In this document: positions 1-11,300 of the stretch, piece by piece | Numbering within the stretch: the first letter of the stretch is position 1 | Layout of the letters: the number at the start of each line of letters is the position of its first letter | Assembly (NCBI RefSeq): GCF_014529535.1 | Contig: NW_023503727.1 | Location: forward strand, 558,001 to 622,000 | DNA length: 64,000 nt | From: Bradysia coprophila | Taxonomy: Eukaryota > Arthropoda > Insecta > Diptera > Sciaridae | Direction of reading: 5' to 3' | Made by a program: the position numbers and the translations under genes | Notes under the pieces: model-generated | What the model saw: the letters and a program-made list of their open reading frames with translations, nothing else | Databases searched by the model: none | What the model was told of the DNA's origin: nothing

Positions 1-2028
1 TAAATAAATTTAACTCAGGAAAAAACGTGTCATGATTCCGCTGTATACGGTGTATCGGTTCATTATCCTCAATGTTGGACGAAACAGTTGGTAGGTAAAA
101 GACTCGTTGATGTTGTAGGCGACTCGGTCTGACTTGGTTGTGATACGATAGTGAATTACTTAAAGATGTATCAATGATGTTGTGCATAATTTTGTACAAA
201 GTGATTTCATCGTTCTCCAACCGCCTTGATTCCAGCGAGTGCATTTTCATGAATTTTAGTCGATCACAGTATTCTGGTTTAGCCAGTCCGAATTTGAAAT
301 AATACATCCTAGTGAACTTACGTTGCACCCTTTCGATGATTTTATTGTACTTTTCGTAGAACGGACTCCAAACTGTAGAACAGTATTCCAACCGACTACG
401 AACAAGTGAATTATACAACACGACCATACTTTCAGGATTTTTGAAAAACTTTCCGCAACGAAAAATAAAGCCCAACATCTGATATGCTTTACGGGTGGTA
501 GCATCAATATGCGTTTTGAACGAAAGTTTGTCATCAATCCACACACCAAGGTCACGCTTCAAATTGACTCTATTCAATATCGTATCACCAATCTTATATT
601 GATATTCAAGCTTTTTCCTGTCAGTTTTATGGGTGAAAGTCATTATGGCACATTTTTTTACGTTTAAATCAAGTCGATTTTCTTTACACCATTCCTGAAG
701 TTGGTTAATTTCCAGCTGAAACATGTAGCAATCACCACCAGTGACAATCTTGCGGATTAATTTCAAGTCATCAGCAAAGCCAAATCCTGTAGACAACATC
801 GACAGCAAATCATTAATGAATATAGTAAACAAGAACGGACCAAGAATTGATCCTTGCGGAATTCCTGACGTCGGGGTGATTCTCTTAGAACTCGTTCCTC
901 CGATACGGACACATTGAGATCGATTCGACAAATACGACTTAAACCATTGAACCATCGGCTTACTGAAACCAAAATTATCCAATTTTTTTTTAACAATAAA
1001 CCGTGCGACACACGATCAAATGCTTTCGCAAAGTCTGTATAGAGCGCATCTACTTGTCCTGCATTAGCCATCGACTCGGATACAGAGTTCACAAATTCCA
1101 TCAAATTCGACAGAGTTGATCGCTTACTGAAAAAACCATGCTGTGAAGGGTGAATCAAATGCTTAAACTCATCGAATAGTCGATTAAAAATCAATCTCTC
1201 GAAAATTTTCGATACTGAGCAAATAATAGATACAGCCCTATAGTTCGTAACGTCTTGCTTGTCACCCTCTTTAAAGATTGGTGAGACAAAACTAGTTTTC
1301 CATGCATCGGGGAAACATCGCTCTTTTAAAGACTTATTGAACAAAATGCACAGAGGCTTCGATAAAGCATCAGCTAACTTCATGTAAAAAATCATCGGAA
1401 TCGCATCAGGACTGGAAACCTTATTCTCATCGAAACCCTTTAGTACCCTCTGAATTTCATCAATCGTAAACAATAATTCCGATTGCTGCTCATCTTGTTC
1501 CGAAATATCATTCCCGTCATCAGGCTCGACTACTTCATCATGATAAACGGTAGTAAAAAAATTAGCAAATAGATCGCAAATTGTAGACTGATCATTACCG
1601 ACTTGGTCACCATACTTCATACTCATGGAAATCGAATTAGTCTTTCGTAACGATTTGGTGAAAGCAAAAAAACATTTCGTATTCGACTTGATCTTCATTT
1701 CACAATCATTTATAGAGTTAGAGAAGCAAATCTTTATTTCTTTTTTCACCTGTTTTCTCAACATAGCAAACTTACGACGGTTAACTTCGTTATCACACCT
1801 ATTCAGCTTAGTTTTCGCCTTTGCCTTCTTTTTTATCAGTTTTATAAGACTATGCGTGAAATAGACTGGATAATCACCAACTGCGCTCTTAACTTTCGGA
1901 ATACCTTCGATAAACGATTCTAAAATTTCGTAAAAACGATTTACTGCACTATTGATGTCCAGACCATCCAACTCGATCTCCAAAGCTGCAGAAAATTGTA
2001 GCCTACATTTCTGTGTCTCATATTTCAT
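1..2028 (-). mobile_element. Non-LTR retrotransposon fragment (CR1/Jockey-type reverse transcriptase), frameshifted
   Basis: On the minus strand a 421-codon frame (2028 to 763) encodes the pre-RT region and the first half of a reverse transcriptase, including blocks resembling SPIFKEGDK, NYRAVSI and FAKAFDRVSH. The frame is lost near 980-990 in a run of nine T (A on the coding strand). The rest of the RT continues in another frame down to position 1, with a GIPQGSILGP-like block and an FADD-type catalytic box (about 780-870). The element therefore runs off the left edge and is broken by an indel in a homopolymer. No endonuclease domain is visible, and the 5' side stops at the adjoining MITE at 2029. 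Assignment to the Jockey/CR1 group is family-level inference. Confidence 0.85.
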
Positions 2029-2365
2029 TTTTGATGATATCTTTCAATCAGAATCCTTTTTGAAAAATGTACGACCGCAATTCCGACCACGATTGTGTTA
2101 GCTTTCAACAGAAAATACATTTGATTGTAGTCGTTTGACCAGCTCTGAGAAAAGTAAGCAGTTTAACGAAATTTTTATAAACTACTCACGTTTCTCAGAG
2201 CCGGTCAAACTGCTACAACCAAATATATTTTTTGTTGACAGCTACCACATTTGTGGTCGGAATTGCGGTCGTACATTTTTCAAAATGGATTCTGATCGAA
2301 AGATATTGTCAAAAGTAAACTAAAATCCCGTATTTAAAAATCGCCTTAATGTATGCTTTTCAGCA
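2029..2365. repeat. MITE (copy 1 of a palindromic family)
   Basis: The arms at about 2029-2089 and 2253-2312 are near-perfect reverse complements (GTACGACCGCAATTCCGACC and its complement). A second, inner inverted repeat (GACCAGCTCTGAGAAA / TTTCTCAGAGCCGGTC) lies at about 2137-2208. The right arm extends further, to a block with AAGCATACATTAAGGCG (minus strand) that is also seen at about 6285-6320. It directly abuts the retrotransposon fragment. No coding content is seen. Confidence 0.75.
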
Positions 2366-2765
2366 AAGTGCCGGTGCCTCTTAATTGGAAATTTCCCTTA
2401 AAATTGTAGTTCAAATAATTGTGCAGGTGTTCGAAGAAACCTTCTCAGTCTATAAAGGCAAACTTAAAAGCATTTTGCCCATTTTCTTGTTTTTCCATTA
2501 ATATTTTTTAATCGGGAGGGTAGAAGTAATGTGACTTAATGGTCCACTTAAAAAAACACTTATGAACAGTGAAAGGTAATCGTTCAGTTGTTAGGTATTT
2601 AAGTCTTTATTTATTTCGTTACTTTTAAAAATAGTACATAGCTATAGCAGGGAAGTAATGAGACATCTCATGAGCCTCGGGCTTCAGCCCAAGTAGTATG
2701 CTATCTTACTTTACGAACAAACTAGTAAAGTAATATGATATTTTAACATCTAAATTATAACTTTG

Positions 2766-2917
2766 ATTTTACTGTAATAGGCGAGAACGTGATGGTGGAC
2801 ATTCAGCGGAGGTGTATTGGTGTGAGTGAAAACAGTTTACTATCACTAGTGATGGAAAAGCCACTTCCGTTGTATGTACAGTGTGCACCCACACACTCTG
2901 GCCTATTACAGTAAAAT
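2766..2917. repeat. Short MITE with 17-bp perfect terminal inverted repeats
   Basis: ATTTTACTGTAATAGGC at 2766-2782 is exactly inverted at 2901-2917, giving a 152-bp element with no ORF. A target duplication is not clear. The rest of 2366-2984 is AT-rich and holds no gene I can support. Confidence 0.7.
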
Positions 2918-2984
2918 ATGTTTCAAAATACGGTATTTGTCTATGTTGAAAAATACTATTTCACCATCAGAAAGTAATCACACA

Positions 2985-4367
2985 TTAGGCGTTGTGAACA
3001 CATTTTTGACACATACATTCAAAGCCCCAAGACAATTTAAGTAATTCTTGACGGCGATCACTTGTCAACTTCATTTCGGCCGGATTTAAATAATTGATGA
3101 AAAGCTGTTCCCCTTTCTTCACTGGCCGAGTTGTCGTACAGATAAAAGACTTGTTGTGCGATGTTTTGTTCACGTTTGATACACATGAATGGTTAAACAG
3201 TGAGAAAACATTGACCACTTTACAGGTTCCATCGTGACCAATTGAATTTGCTGCTACAATAAATGAATGATGTGCGACCAAATGCATCAAGAAACGCCGC
3301 TTTTCCTCACTGTCAAACAAAGCTCGTATTTTTGGTAGTGCAATTGTGTACATGTACAGGCGTTTCACTTCATCCAACGGTGTTACCATTCTTCTCTTGA
3401 GTTTAAAAAAGAAATGATAATTTGAGACTTGGTCGTGCAATGATGTCGGCAATTGATCAGGATCTTCACCCAATGTGGTTTCAACAAACTGCATCAAGAG
3501 CTCCACATCCGAAAATGTTGAAATGGCATTTAAAACCGTTTGAGCAATTAGTCTTGTTCGAGTCGTACCATCAGGTTGTTGTGTTTGAACTTTATCGAAA
3601 AACTTCATCGCAAAAAATGTGCCACATTCCCATTTATGAGTTTGGTTTTGCTTCATGCACTCAATATTACAGAACATAACTGACGTGCACTGGTTGCATG
3701 CAAGAAAATTGGAGAAAATGCTGCGAAAGCATGTATAACATACGGAAAAATCGTCAGTTCGACTCACCGCAAAATATTTTTCCAACAAAATTATTTTACC
3801 ATCTGGAATGTCTCTACTAGCCACCAAATGTCGACCAAATTCTTGGTTATATTTCATCTCCACTAAGTTAGCCAAACAAGGGAATTTTTTATTGGCTTCA
3901 AAGTCCAATTTAGGTTGACTTTCTTCCATCCGTCTTATCATTGGATTGGCCAATTCTTTCAGACATTGTTTTCTACGTTGCTCAAGCTTTGGCAAAAGGC
4001 GATCCGGTAAATTTCCTTTCTTGGCGAGCTCAATGTCTACCAAGGCTTCAGCAAACATATTAAGGTGGAAGAAACATGCCGACCTGTTAGAGTACACCAA
4101 TGCAACATTCTCACTATCAACTTCTGCGGAACGCAAACTCTTATTATACAAGTCCATTGCCATATGCCAATCGTTTTTAGCAAAGTAATTATTTCCAAGT
4201 AGTCGACTTTCCGTTGATTTTGTATTATTCTTGAGAAATTTTATCGTTTCCAACTTATTTGATGTTTCATTAATTTCAGTTAAATCATTCCGTTCACCGT
4301 TTCCCTCCCAGCAATCGAACATATCAACATATTTAATCGAATTTTCTTTCTTCCACAAATTTTCCAT
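2985..4367 (-). CDS. SET and MYND domain protein (SMYD4-like), 460 aa, single exon
   Basis: This is a predicted protein-lysine methyltransferase of the SMYD family, in the SMYD4/SmydA group expanded in insects. In order: a TPR-like helical region (about residues 55-118), an N-terminal SET segment, a MYND zinc finger (Cys210, Cys213, Cys224, Cys227, Cys233, Cys237, His244, Cys248), the core SET motif FNHSC (391-395), the INYL turn (424-427) and a post-SET CxCxxC (Cys451, Cys453, Cys456). The AdoMet-binding NHSC and post-SET cysteines are present, so activity is plausible. The length is short for vertebrate SMYD4 but usual for insect members. The start Met is followed by an uninterrupted frame of 460 codons with no intron. 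Substrate and localisation cannot be told from sequence. Confidence 0.9.
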   Translation of the reverse strand: MENLWKKENSIKYVDMFDCWEGNGERNDLTEINETSNKLETIKFLKNNTKSTESRLLGNNYFAKNDWHMAMDLYNKSLRSAEVDSENVALVYSNRSACFFHLNMFAEALVDIELAKKGNLPDRLLPKLEQRRKQCLKELANPMIRRMEESQPKLDFEANKKFPCLANLVEMKYNQEFGRHLVASRDIPDGKIILLEKYFAVSRTDDFSVCYTCFRSIFSNFLACNQCTSVMFCNIECMKQNQTHKWECGTFFAMKFFDKVQTQQPDGTTRTRLIAQTVLNAISTFSDVELLMQFVETTLGEDPDQLPTSLHDQVSNYHFFFKLKRRMVTPLDEVKRLYMYTIALPKIRALFDSEEKRRFLMHLVAHHSFIVAANSIGHDGTCKVVNVFSLFNHSCVSNVNKTSHNKSFICTTTRPVKKGEQLFINYLNPAEMKLTSDRRQELLKLSWGFECMCQKCVHNA

Positions 4368-5313
4368 GATTTCTCTATTCCTGTTTCTTAGAACTATTAT
4401 GTCTCAATAAACTAATGTACACTTTTCCACAGGTTGAATTGAATCCGAAAGGTACACAAACAACTAACACGAAATTGTCTCACTGAACTAAAATGAATAT
4501 TTTGACAACATGCAAACCGGTTAGTAACTAAAATTTCGCAATATTACGTAATCAATTAAAATGATAAAGAGGCGTGCGGGCGGCGCGAAAATCGTCGGGT
4601 CGGGATTAAAAAACCACATGTTCAGGCCGGGTTTGAGACAGAATATCAAATCAAAACCAGATCAAAATGAGTTCTATCCTTCGCTAAGTTGGTCTAAGCA
4701 TATTTTCCGCAGATCACTTATGTGTGGTGCATGAGTTTTGCTTTGTGAAAAATTGAATAAAACTTTATTCAGAAAATTTTTGTTAAACCGAAACCAGTTT
4801 CATTATGGGCAGGATTCCGGCCTTTCTTATTTCTCCATATCATACCCGCACGTTATTAAGCGGGCGTGACGCAAGTCCACTACCAAAAATGGTTTTTTTT
4901 TTAAATTGGAACGGTGTAGCATATTTACAGTCACAGTCACAAGTGGCACATGTTGAGAAACCTGTTGTTAGGAAAATGGTTAAAAAATGTACTGAAAGAA
5001 TTTAAACGAAAAAAAACCGAATCATCTGCTACTTGTGTCGCAAATTTCTTTTTGTAAAATTTTCTTTCACAAATTTTTTGTGTCAATTTTTTGTTGATAA
5101 AACTTTTGCGTACGGCGCACAATGCGTCACCCTTGGCGATATCAGTTATTTTGTCAGTAAGATAAAGGACTTGCGTCACATTTACCAAGGTAAATATATG
5201 GGCGGGCGTCTGTATAGCATTACTTCCGCCCATATATTTACCTTGACATTTACACTTCAAGGGTTTTTTGAATGAAATTCGTTATGTGGAAATAAGAGAA
5301 GTTGGAGAAATAA
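4368..5313. other. Gene-free AT-rich interval with short hairpin repeats
   Basis: No gene is supported here. A perfect 19-bp inverted pair, AAGGTAAATATATGGGCGG (5187-5205) and its complement (5226-5244), makes a strong hairpin. The same words recur as the ends of the MITE at 5314-5767. A TGCGTCACCCTTGGCGATATCA block at about 5123-5146 has a diverged relative at about 17508-17530. Confidence 0.6.
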
Positions 5314-5767
5314 CCAAGGTAAATATATCGACGGAGGTAATGCCATTCAGACGCGCGGCCTAGCACAATAGTTCGTTGCCACTGACATCTTTTTTTTAAT
5401 GGTTGACTATGATTTGCTTGTGTTTCACAAAATGTTGTGCTTATAACAAAACATATGGCCCTGGCCCAGGCTTCTAAGCAATTTTGTTATTTTAAAGACA
5501 GGTAGAGATGGCGTTTAAAGGTTTGTTCCAAGTAACTGTAAACCAAAAATTTGACAGTTCAACTTGATCCAGATCGACATAACCTGCACGATTTTTCATA
5601 TATATTATATACAAATGTTGATGAGGTTATGTCCATCTGGATCAAATTTGACAGAAATTTGACATTTTGTACGACATTGGAACAAACCTATAGCAAAATT
5701 TCGTGCCACTGCACATCTGATTCAGTTGTATATGGCATTACCTCCGCCTATATATATTTATCTTGGA
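5314..5767. repeat. MITE with a second MITE nested inside
   Basis: The outer ends are CCAAGGTAAATATAT...GGAGGTAATGCCA (from 5314) and the imperfect complement TGGCATTACCTCCGCC...TTATCTTGG (to 5767). Within it, AGGTTTGTTCCAA at 5519-5531 is inverted at 5677-5689, with further arm pairing (ATCCAGAT...GACATAACCT / AGGTTATGTCCATCTGGAT). This second 171-bp palindromic element is nested in the first. Confidence 0.7.
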
Positions 5768-6284
5768 AACAACTGTTTGCGATAGTGACAGATGCGAAAT
5801 TTTTCTTTTGTCAATGGCATCTGCCACTTTCGCGTCGTTGTGTGTAGGCACAGTAAGAAATTTATAATATGACGGTACTTTTAAATGTGTATTACTGTAG
5901 ATTTATGTAGACAGCGATATTATTGATGTTCCTAACGCAGGCTGTAAACGCGTAATTAAAAGGGCAAATTGGACTATCAAAAGCGTCAAGGCATTGGTGT
6001 AAAATTATACGAAATGTGTATCTTATACAAACTAATGTTGGGGCCACATTTCGTCGTACAAATTTCCTCTCTAGGTATAATTACTCTTAGCTTGGGAAGA
6101 TCACGCAGATCGTCAGATCGCCATTTTATTAGATACGGGGGAACACGGGGAACACATAAAAAATAATTCATCTACTATGAAGTTGTCAAATTTAAGAATC
6201 CACCTACTTTGAAACCGTCAAATTTTGTGTGTTACCCGCGTATCTGCATCTGCGTGACATCCCCAAGTATACAGCATCGATGCT
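5768..6284. other. Gene-free interval
   Basis: AT-rich sequence with only short spurious reading frames. I see no gene, RNA or clear repeat here beyond scattered repeat words. Confidence 0.5.
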
Positions 6285-6965
6285 TTGGTGAAAAGCATAC
6301 ATTTTGGGCGTTTTTTAAATAATAGATTTTAGTTTACTTTTGATGATATTTTTCCACCAGAATCCTTTTTCAATAATATAGGACCGCAATAGATCTCTTC
6401 GTTTGGTGAAACTGATGACGGAAACATGAGAAATGGTGGGGAAAAAGTGTGCAAACTAATCGAAACCAACTTCACAATTTCACATAGTAATGAATAAGTG
6501 AGTGCGTCCAATTCTTTGAAATGAATGCAAATGAACTAAATACGGGGAATTCCCATAGAAGCAAAGTTGGTTGTCATTAGTTTGCACACAAAACTGAACC
6601 GTCGATCGTCACGCCAGCGGTCATTTTAGTGATCTATAACGACCACGAGTGTGTTAGCTTTCAACAGAATTCACGCCGTAAGTGCGGTCGATATTCAAAA
6701 TGGAAAGTGCGGAGGTCTTTCTAACGTAGCGTCATTTTCATACAAGCAAAGCAAGCGTTGAAATGTACTTTTCGGTTCACTTTTTCATCGAATCGTTCAC
6801 TTAAAATTCAAATTTTAGGCACACTTACGGCGTGAATATTGATTGGTCGTGGCAGTTTGACCAGCTCTGAGAAAACTGAGCAGTTTATGAAAATTTAACA
6901 CATTCGTCGTCGTACTTTTTTCAAAAAGGATTCTGATGAAAAGGTATCATCAAAAATAAAATACA
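6285..6965. repeat. Copy 2 of the 2029-2365 MITE family, containing two further nested MITEs
   Basis: The outer arms (about 6285-6390, and about 6915-6965 reading AAAAAGGATTCTGATGAAAA...TCATCAAAAATAAA) match the family at 2029-2365. Inside, an inverted pair with GTGTGCAAACTAAT (about 6446-6475) and ATTAGTTTGCACAC (about 6577-6592) marks a second element. TTCACGCCGTAAGTG (about 6670) with CACTTACGGCGTGAA (about 6822) marks a third. Between the nested elements the parent sequence reappears (CGACCACGAGTGTGTTAGCT, also near 2090-2107). Confidence 0.75.
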
Positions 6966-7224
6966 AGACACGAAAATATAGGCTACAATTTTAGTTAATT
7001 TTAGTTAGGCAACTTTGAGAGTTGTAGCCTGACCGTCCACAAAAAATACGTGAATAACTATTTCATATCGTATATGCATCGTTGTGACATCCCCGAAGTT
7101 TGCAGCCTTGTTTTCTCAATTAATAATCACACCTCACATATGAAAAGTAAATTTCACATGCGTCGAAAACCGTACTTTTCATGTTTCAAGCACTACTTTC
7201 GACTCCCTCATCATATAATAGTAA

Positions 7225-7612
7225 CAAGCGATAAAAAGATGAAAAGCAGAGTTTACGTGTGAATTTTGGTGATCCGAGGCGAAGCCGAGGTCAATAAACA
7301 CACGAAAACGTGACTTCATCTTTTTATCCCGGGATTTTATCAGATACGCGCGATGTTCGGATGTCAAAATTACTTAACTAGAAGAATAATTCAAAAATTA
7401 CACTTCAGTTATATGTTGTTGTCTCGTTTTCGCTTATGTGATAAAATAGAGTACACACTTGTCACTATCAGTCTCGGCAAGCCTCGACGTCTTCGTGACA
7501 AGTGTGTTATAGCTCGGCATAAAAATTAATAGTCTCGTTTTCGTGTCCTTATGGACCTCGGCTACGCTTCGGATCAACAAAATTCACACGAAAACTCCTC
7601 TTTTCATCTTTT
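7225..7612. repeat. Foldback repeat with a CCGAGGCGAAGCCGAGG core
   Basis: The block GATAAAAAGATGAAAAG...GTGTGAATTTTGGTGATCCGAGGCGAAGCCGAGG at about 7229-7291 recurs inverted at about 7552-7612 (GGACCTCGGCTACGCTTCGGATC...CATCTTTTTCCC). A third partial copy is at about 26185-26243 (TTGTTGATCCGAGGCGAAGC). The GC-rich palindromic core stands out from the AT-rich background. No coding capacity is seen. 7613-8358 contains nothing else recognisable before the phosphatase gene. Confidence 0.65.
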
Positions 7613-8358
7613 TCCCAAGCCATGTAAAATAGTATTGAATCAAAAATCAAAAATAATCAGCGAAAACTACAAGGTATAAGTCCAAGGAAATTTTTGATCC
7701 GTCAGAAGCCTTCGATATATTTCTCTCGATTTAAATTTTGGCTCAACTACAATTCAATTGAAGTGAAAGTACTATTACATACAGAGAAAACTGCTGTATT
7801 TCGTTTACGTAGTAGAATGTATTATTGTTCCCAAACATTTTCTTACATGCTTGTCTACCCGTTTAAAAATAGAGACATAATCTCCTCAGTATTCTTTGCA
7901 CAACGCATCAGATCCACACATATTCATTTACGTAATTTTTAGTTTGTAAATACGACGGACGGTGTATTTCAAGTAGGTCGATGTTTATTACTAATAAATC
8001 TGTTAATTCAATTCTGTAAATCGGGCAAATTCATTTTTCTTTCAAAGTGATCTGTTGACACCATCGGAAGGTTAGTTTAACGTTAGTTTTGCTATCCGAG
8101 GGAAAAATACGATTTTCTCGATGGTTTTCCCTTTAACATACATCTGTAAGGGGTGGCCTTTCTATTTATGAACACATTATCAAGTGTTGGTGTTAGTATT
8201 GCCATGTGTTTGATGGTTACGATGAAATTGTTTCGTCAGTTGAGCGTGAAAAGATTTTGTTTGCTCAAATAAGTGTTACAGCTAATGAAGTCTTTTTTCG
8301 CTTGCTTCAGTTGACTTAAAATCCGATTGTAAGGACAATTGTAAGGATATATTCGGAC

Positions 8359-11300
8359 ATGGGTGAAAAGACGACCATAGCTGAACTGAAGAACATCATG
8401 GTAAAAGTTCAAGTTCCCATGGAAGACTACACTGTAATTCAGCCTGGCCTCATAATCGGCGGAATGTCAGTATTACTAGCAGGCGCATGTTCATTCAAAT
8501 CGTATCACTAACCAATTTCATTGAGACTTGAATGATTTCAATGATTCGTTTTATTTTTTGCCTATTGCTTATACCTGCGAGCTAATTGCAATGTAAAATT
8601 AACATTTTTTCTGGATGTATACGTGAATCTGTGGTTCCTCGTGAGAAAAATAAATAAACATGACGAAAATTGGAAACAATAATCTCTTATAATAGTGATA
8701 TAGTATCATACCGATCTAATTGTAGCTCTTTGCGCAGCTCTCTGGCAAAAACACCGCAATGCTTTATGAATTTTGTATTTATAGCTAATCGTTTGTGAGT
8801 ATTTTTTTATAACAAGATGAAGTGAAACAACGATAATTTTGGCTGTAACAGTAGTCAGTAAATATCTGAACTTTTTCAGTAGTCACGAGACACTCCATAT
8901 AGTAGCTTCACTCTGACTAAATTAGATTTAAAACTGTTTAGGGGATCGAAACTCACCTTTACCTTTTTTCGGTCAATACGGAACGTTGAACAAATAATGC
9001 TTTGACTCGAAGTGAGTAAACGGACAAACACGCAATGACTCAATCTTCCAGTAAAACCTGCTTAGTTGACCACCTCAAGGGACCGGTAGTTCCTTGTCTC
9101 TGACAAACGAAATTTCATAAACATTTTAGTCTAAGACTTGCGTCACGGAGCCTTTTACTAGTTTAGTTTAGTTTAGTATGAGTGGGTGGGGCGAACCCCT
9201 GTACCTAAGCCTCCAGTGGGCCTGTTGTGCTTACCCATTTATAATTACCTACAACCTGTTTGTTATGTTGAGGTAATCGAGTAGATGGTTAGATGAAATG
9301 CTCCAAATTATGTTATGTGGGAGGATGTAGGCTCCTAGGCATTTGGCTCTTTCAGTTATGTACGCTGGGCATTTACGTAGGAAGTGTTCGGATGATTCTA
9401 TTTCTCCACATTTGTTGCAGTGGGGGTCGTTGTGTACGCCGATTGTATGGGCGTGTTTGTTTAGGAAACAGTGACCTGTGAGGACGCCGGTGATTCTTTT
9501 GATGTTTTTCTTGCTAAGCGATTGGAAGTATCTTGACTTCTTTTGGCTAATTGAGATGTTGTTTTTAGATTGGCGGGCGTGGGTGGTAGACTTCCAATGT
9601 TTCGTGAAAGCTTTTTTTTCCATTCTAGGTTTACTTTTTTGAAATAAGATGGGGGAGCTTTTAGTCGAGGCTCTGGCCCTAGAGGGAGTTTTTCTGCGCC
9701 TGCTCTTGCAAGCTCGTCGGCCAGTTCGTTACCTTCAATATTACTGTGTCCTGGTACCAATAATATGGTTACCGTGTTGGTTGAGGCGAGTCTTTGGATG
9801 GTATCGTAGCAATTCAACACCAGAGCCGATTGGAATTTAAATGCACTGATAGCGTCAATTGAGCTTTGGCTGTCCGAACAGATGCAGATTTTTTGATCGT
9901 GGGTGTTTCTGATCAGGAGTTTCCTGCCACAGCTAAGGATGCCATAGATTTCGGATTGGAATATTGTGGCCGTTCTCTCCAGTGGGAATGAGTGAGATTC
10001 TTCCGTTTCTCGGCAGTATATGCCTGCACCAGCGAGGTTGGTTTTTCTGGATCCGTCTGAGAACCAAGTGAAATTGCTGTCGTTGTCGATAGCCTTATTT
10101 ACTAACCAATCATTCCTAGATGGGAATTTGGTTGTAAATTGTTTGTCGAATCGGTAGGTTGGGGTGATGGTATCAACTGGCATGCCAATTTCTGGATTCT
10201 CGGATTCCATTTTGGTCCACAGGCTGGCGTGACCATAGTTAGCTTTGATTAGTTGTGAGGATTGGTGCAATCTCAGGCAGGTGGCTCTGGCTGCTGATTC
10301 TATGTAGATGTGCAATGGTTCGATATTGAGCATTGCCTCTAAGGCTGCTGTTGGGGTGGTTTTCATTGCACCTGTGATGCTAATCAGAGCAAGTCTTTGG
10401 ATTTTAGCTAATTGTTTTTGGACTGATTTTATGTGGCAACGCGGCCACCAAATGAACGAGGCAAATGATATTCTTGGACGTACTTTCGCGGTATAAATCC
10501 AGTGTGAGACTTTAGGTTTGAGACCCCAGTTTTTACCGATAGCGCTACGGCACATCCACAGGGTTGACAGACCTTTTTGAAGGCAGAGTTTAGCTTGAGG
10601 AATGAAGCTGAGCTTATTGTCTAAGGTTAGGCCTAGAATTTTTGCCGAGGTGGATTTTTCGATTGCTTTACCGAAGATTACTGGTGCTTTAAAGCCTGAT
10701 ACTTTCCTTTTTTTTTGTGAAAAGAACTAGTTTCGTTTTCTCCGTATTTACCGTTTGTTCTTTAGCCTTTCACTAACGTGGCGTCATAACCGTTAAAAGT
10801 TTTGATTTCAAAGCGTTTGAAGTTAGACAAATTCCCTGCAACGTGTGCTAATAGAACTCTTATCGACACATACCCTCAGATTGTGTGCACTTTTATACTG
10901 GACTGACTCATCATACTAACGAAATTGCTACCTTCCGAAAAGAGACTTTTGGTAGGAGTTAACAATTTGCTGTACCTAACAGTACAACGATTTCAATAAA
11001 GCCAGGAAGACAATGACTCGTGTAACTTTCACTTTTGTACATTTTCTGTTAAATTAAGCGAAAGTGTTTTTATGCAGATCAAGCTATAGAAGCTAGCCTT
11101 TTGTAATCAAGAAAAATAAGATTTTCACTTAATTATGCTCCTCATCCTCATTTGTCGTTCATTCCAGAATCCGATTACATCTCAACTTCTGATCTTGCAT
11201 GCTATTTTGTGAAATATTAACTCGAGATATGGTTCGGGTGGTAACGCCACGGAACAAAATATTTTCCCATTTTCCCGAACCGACAAAATACTCAGCTAAA

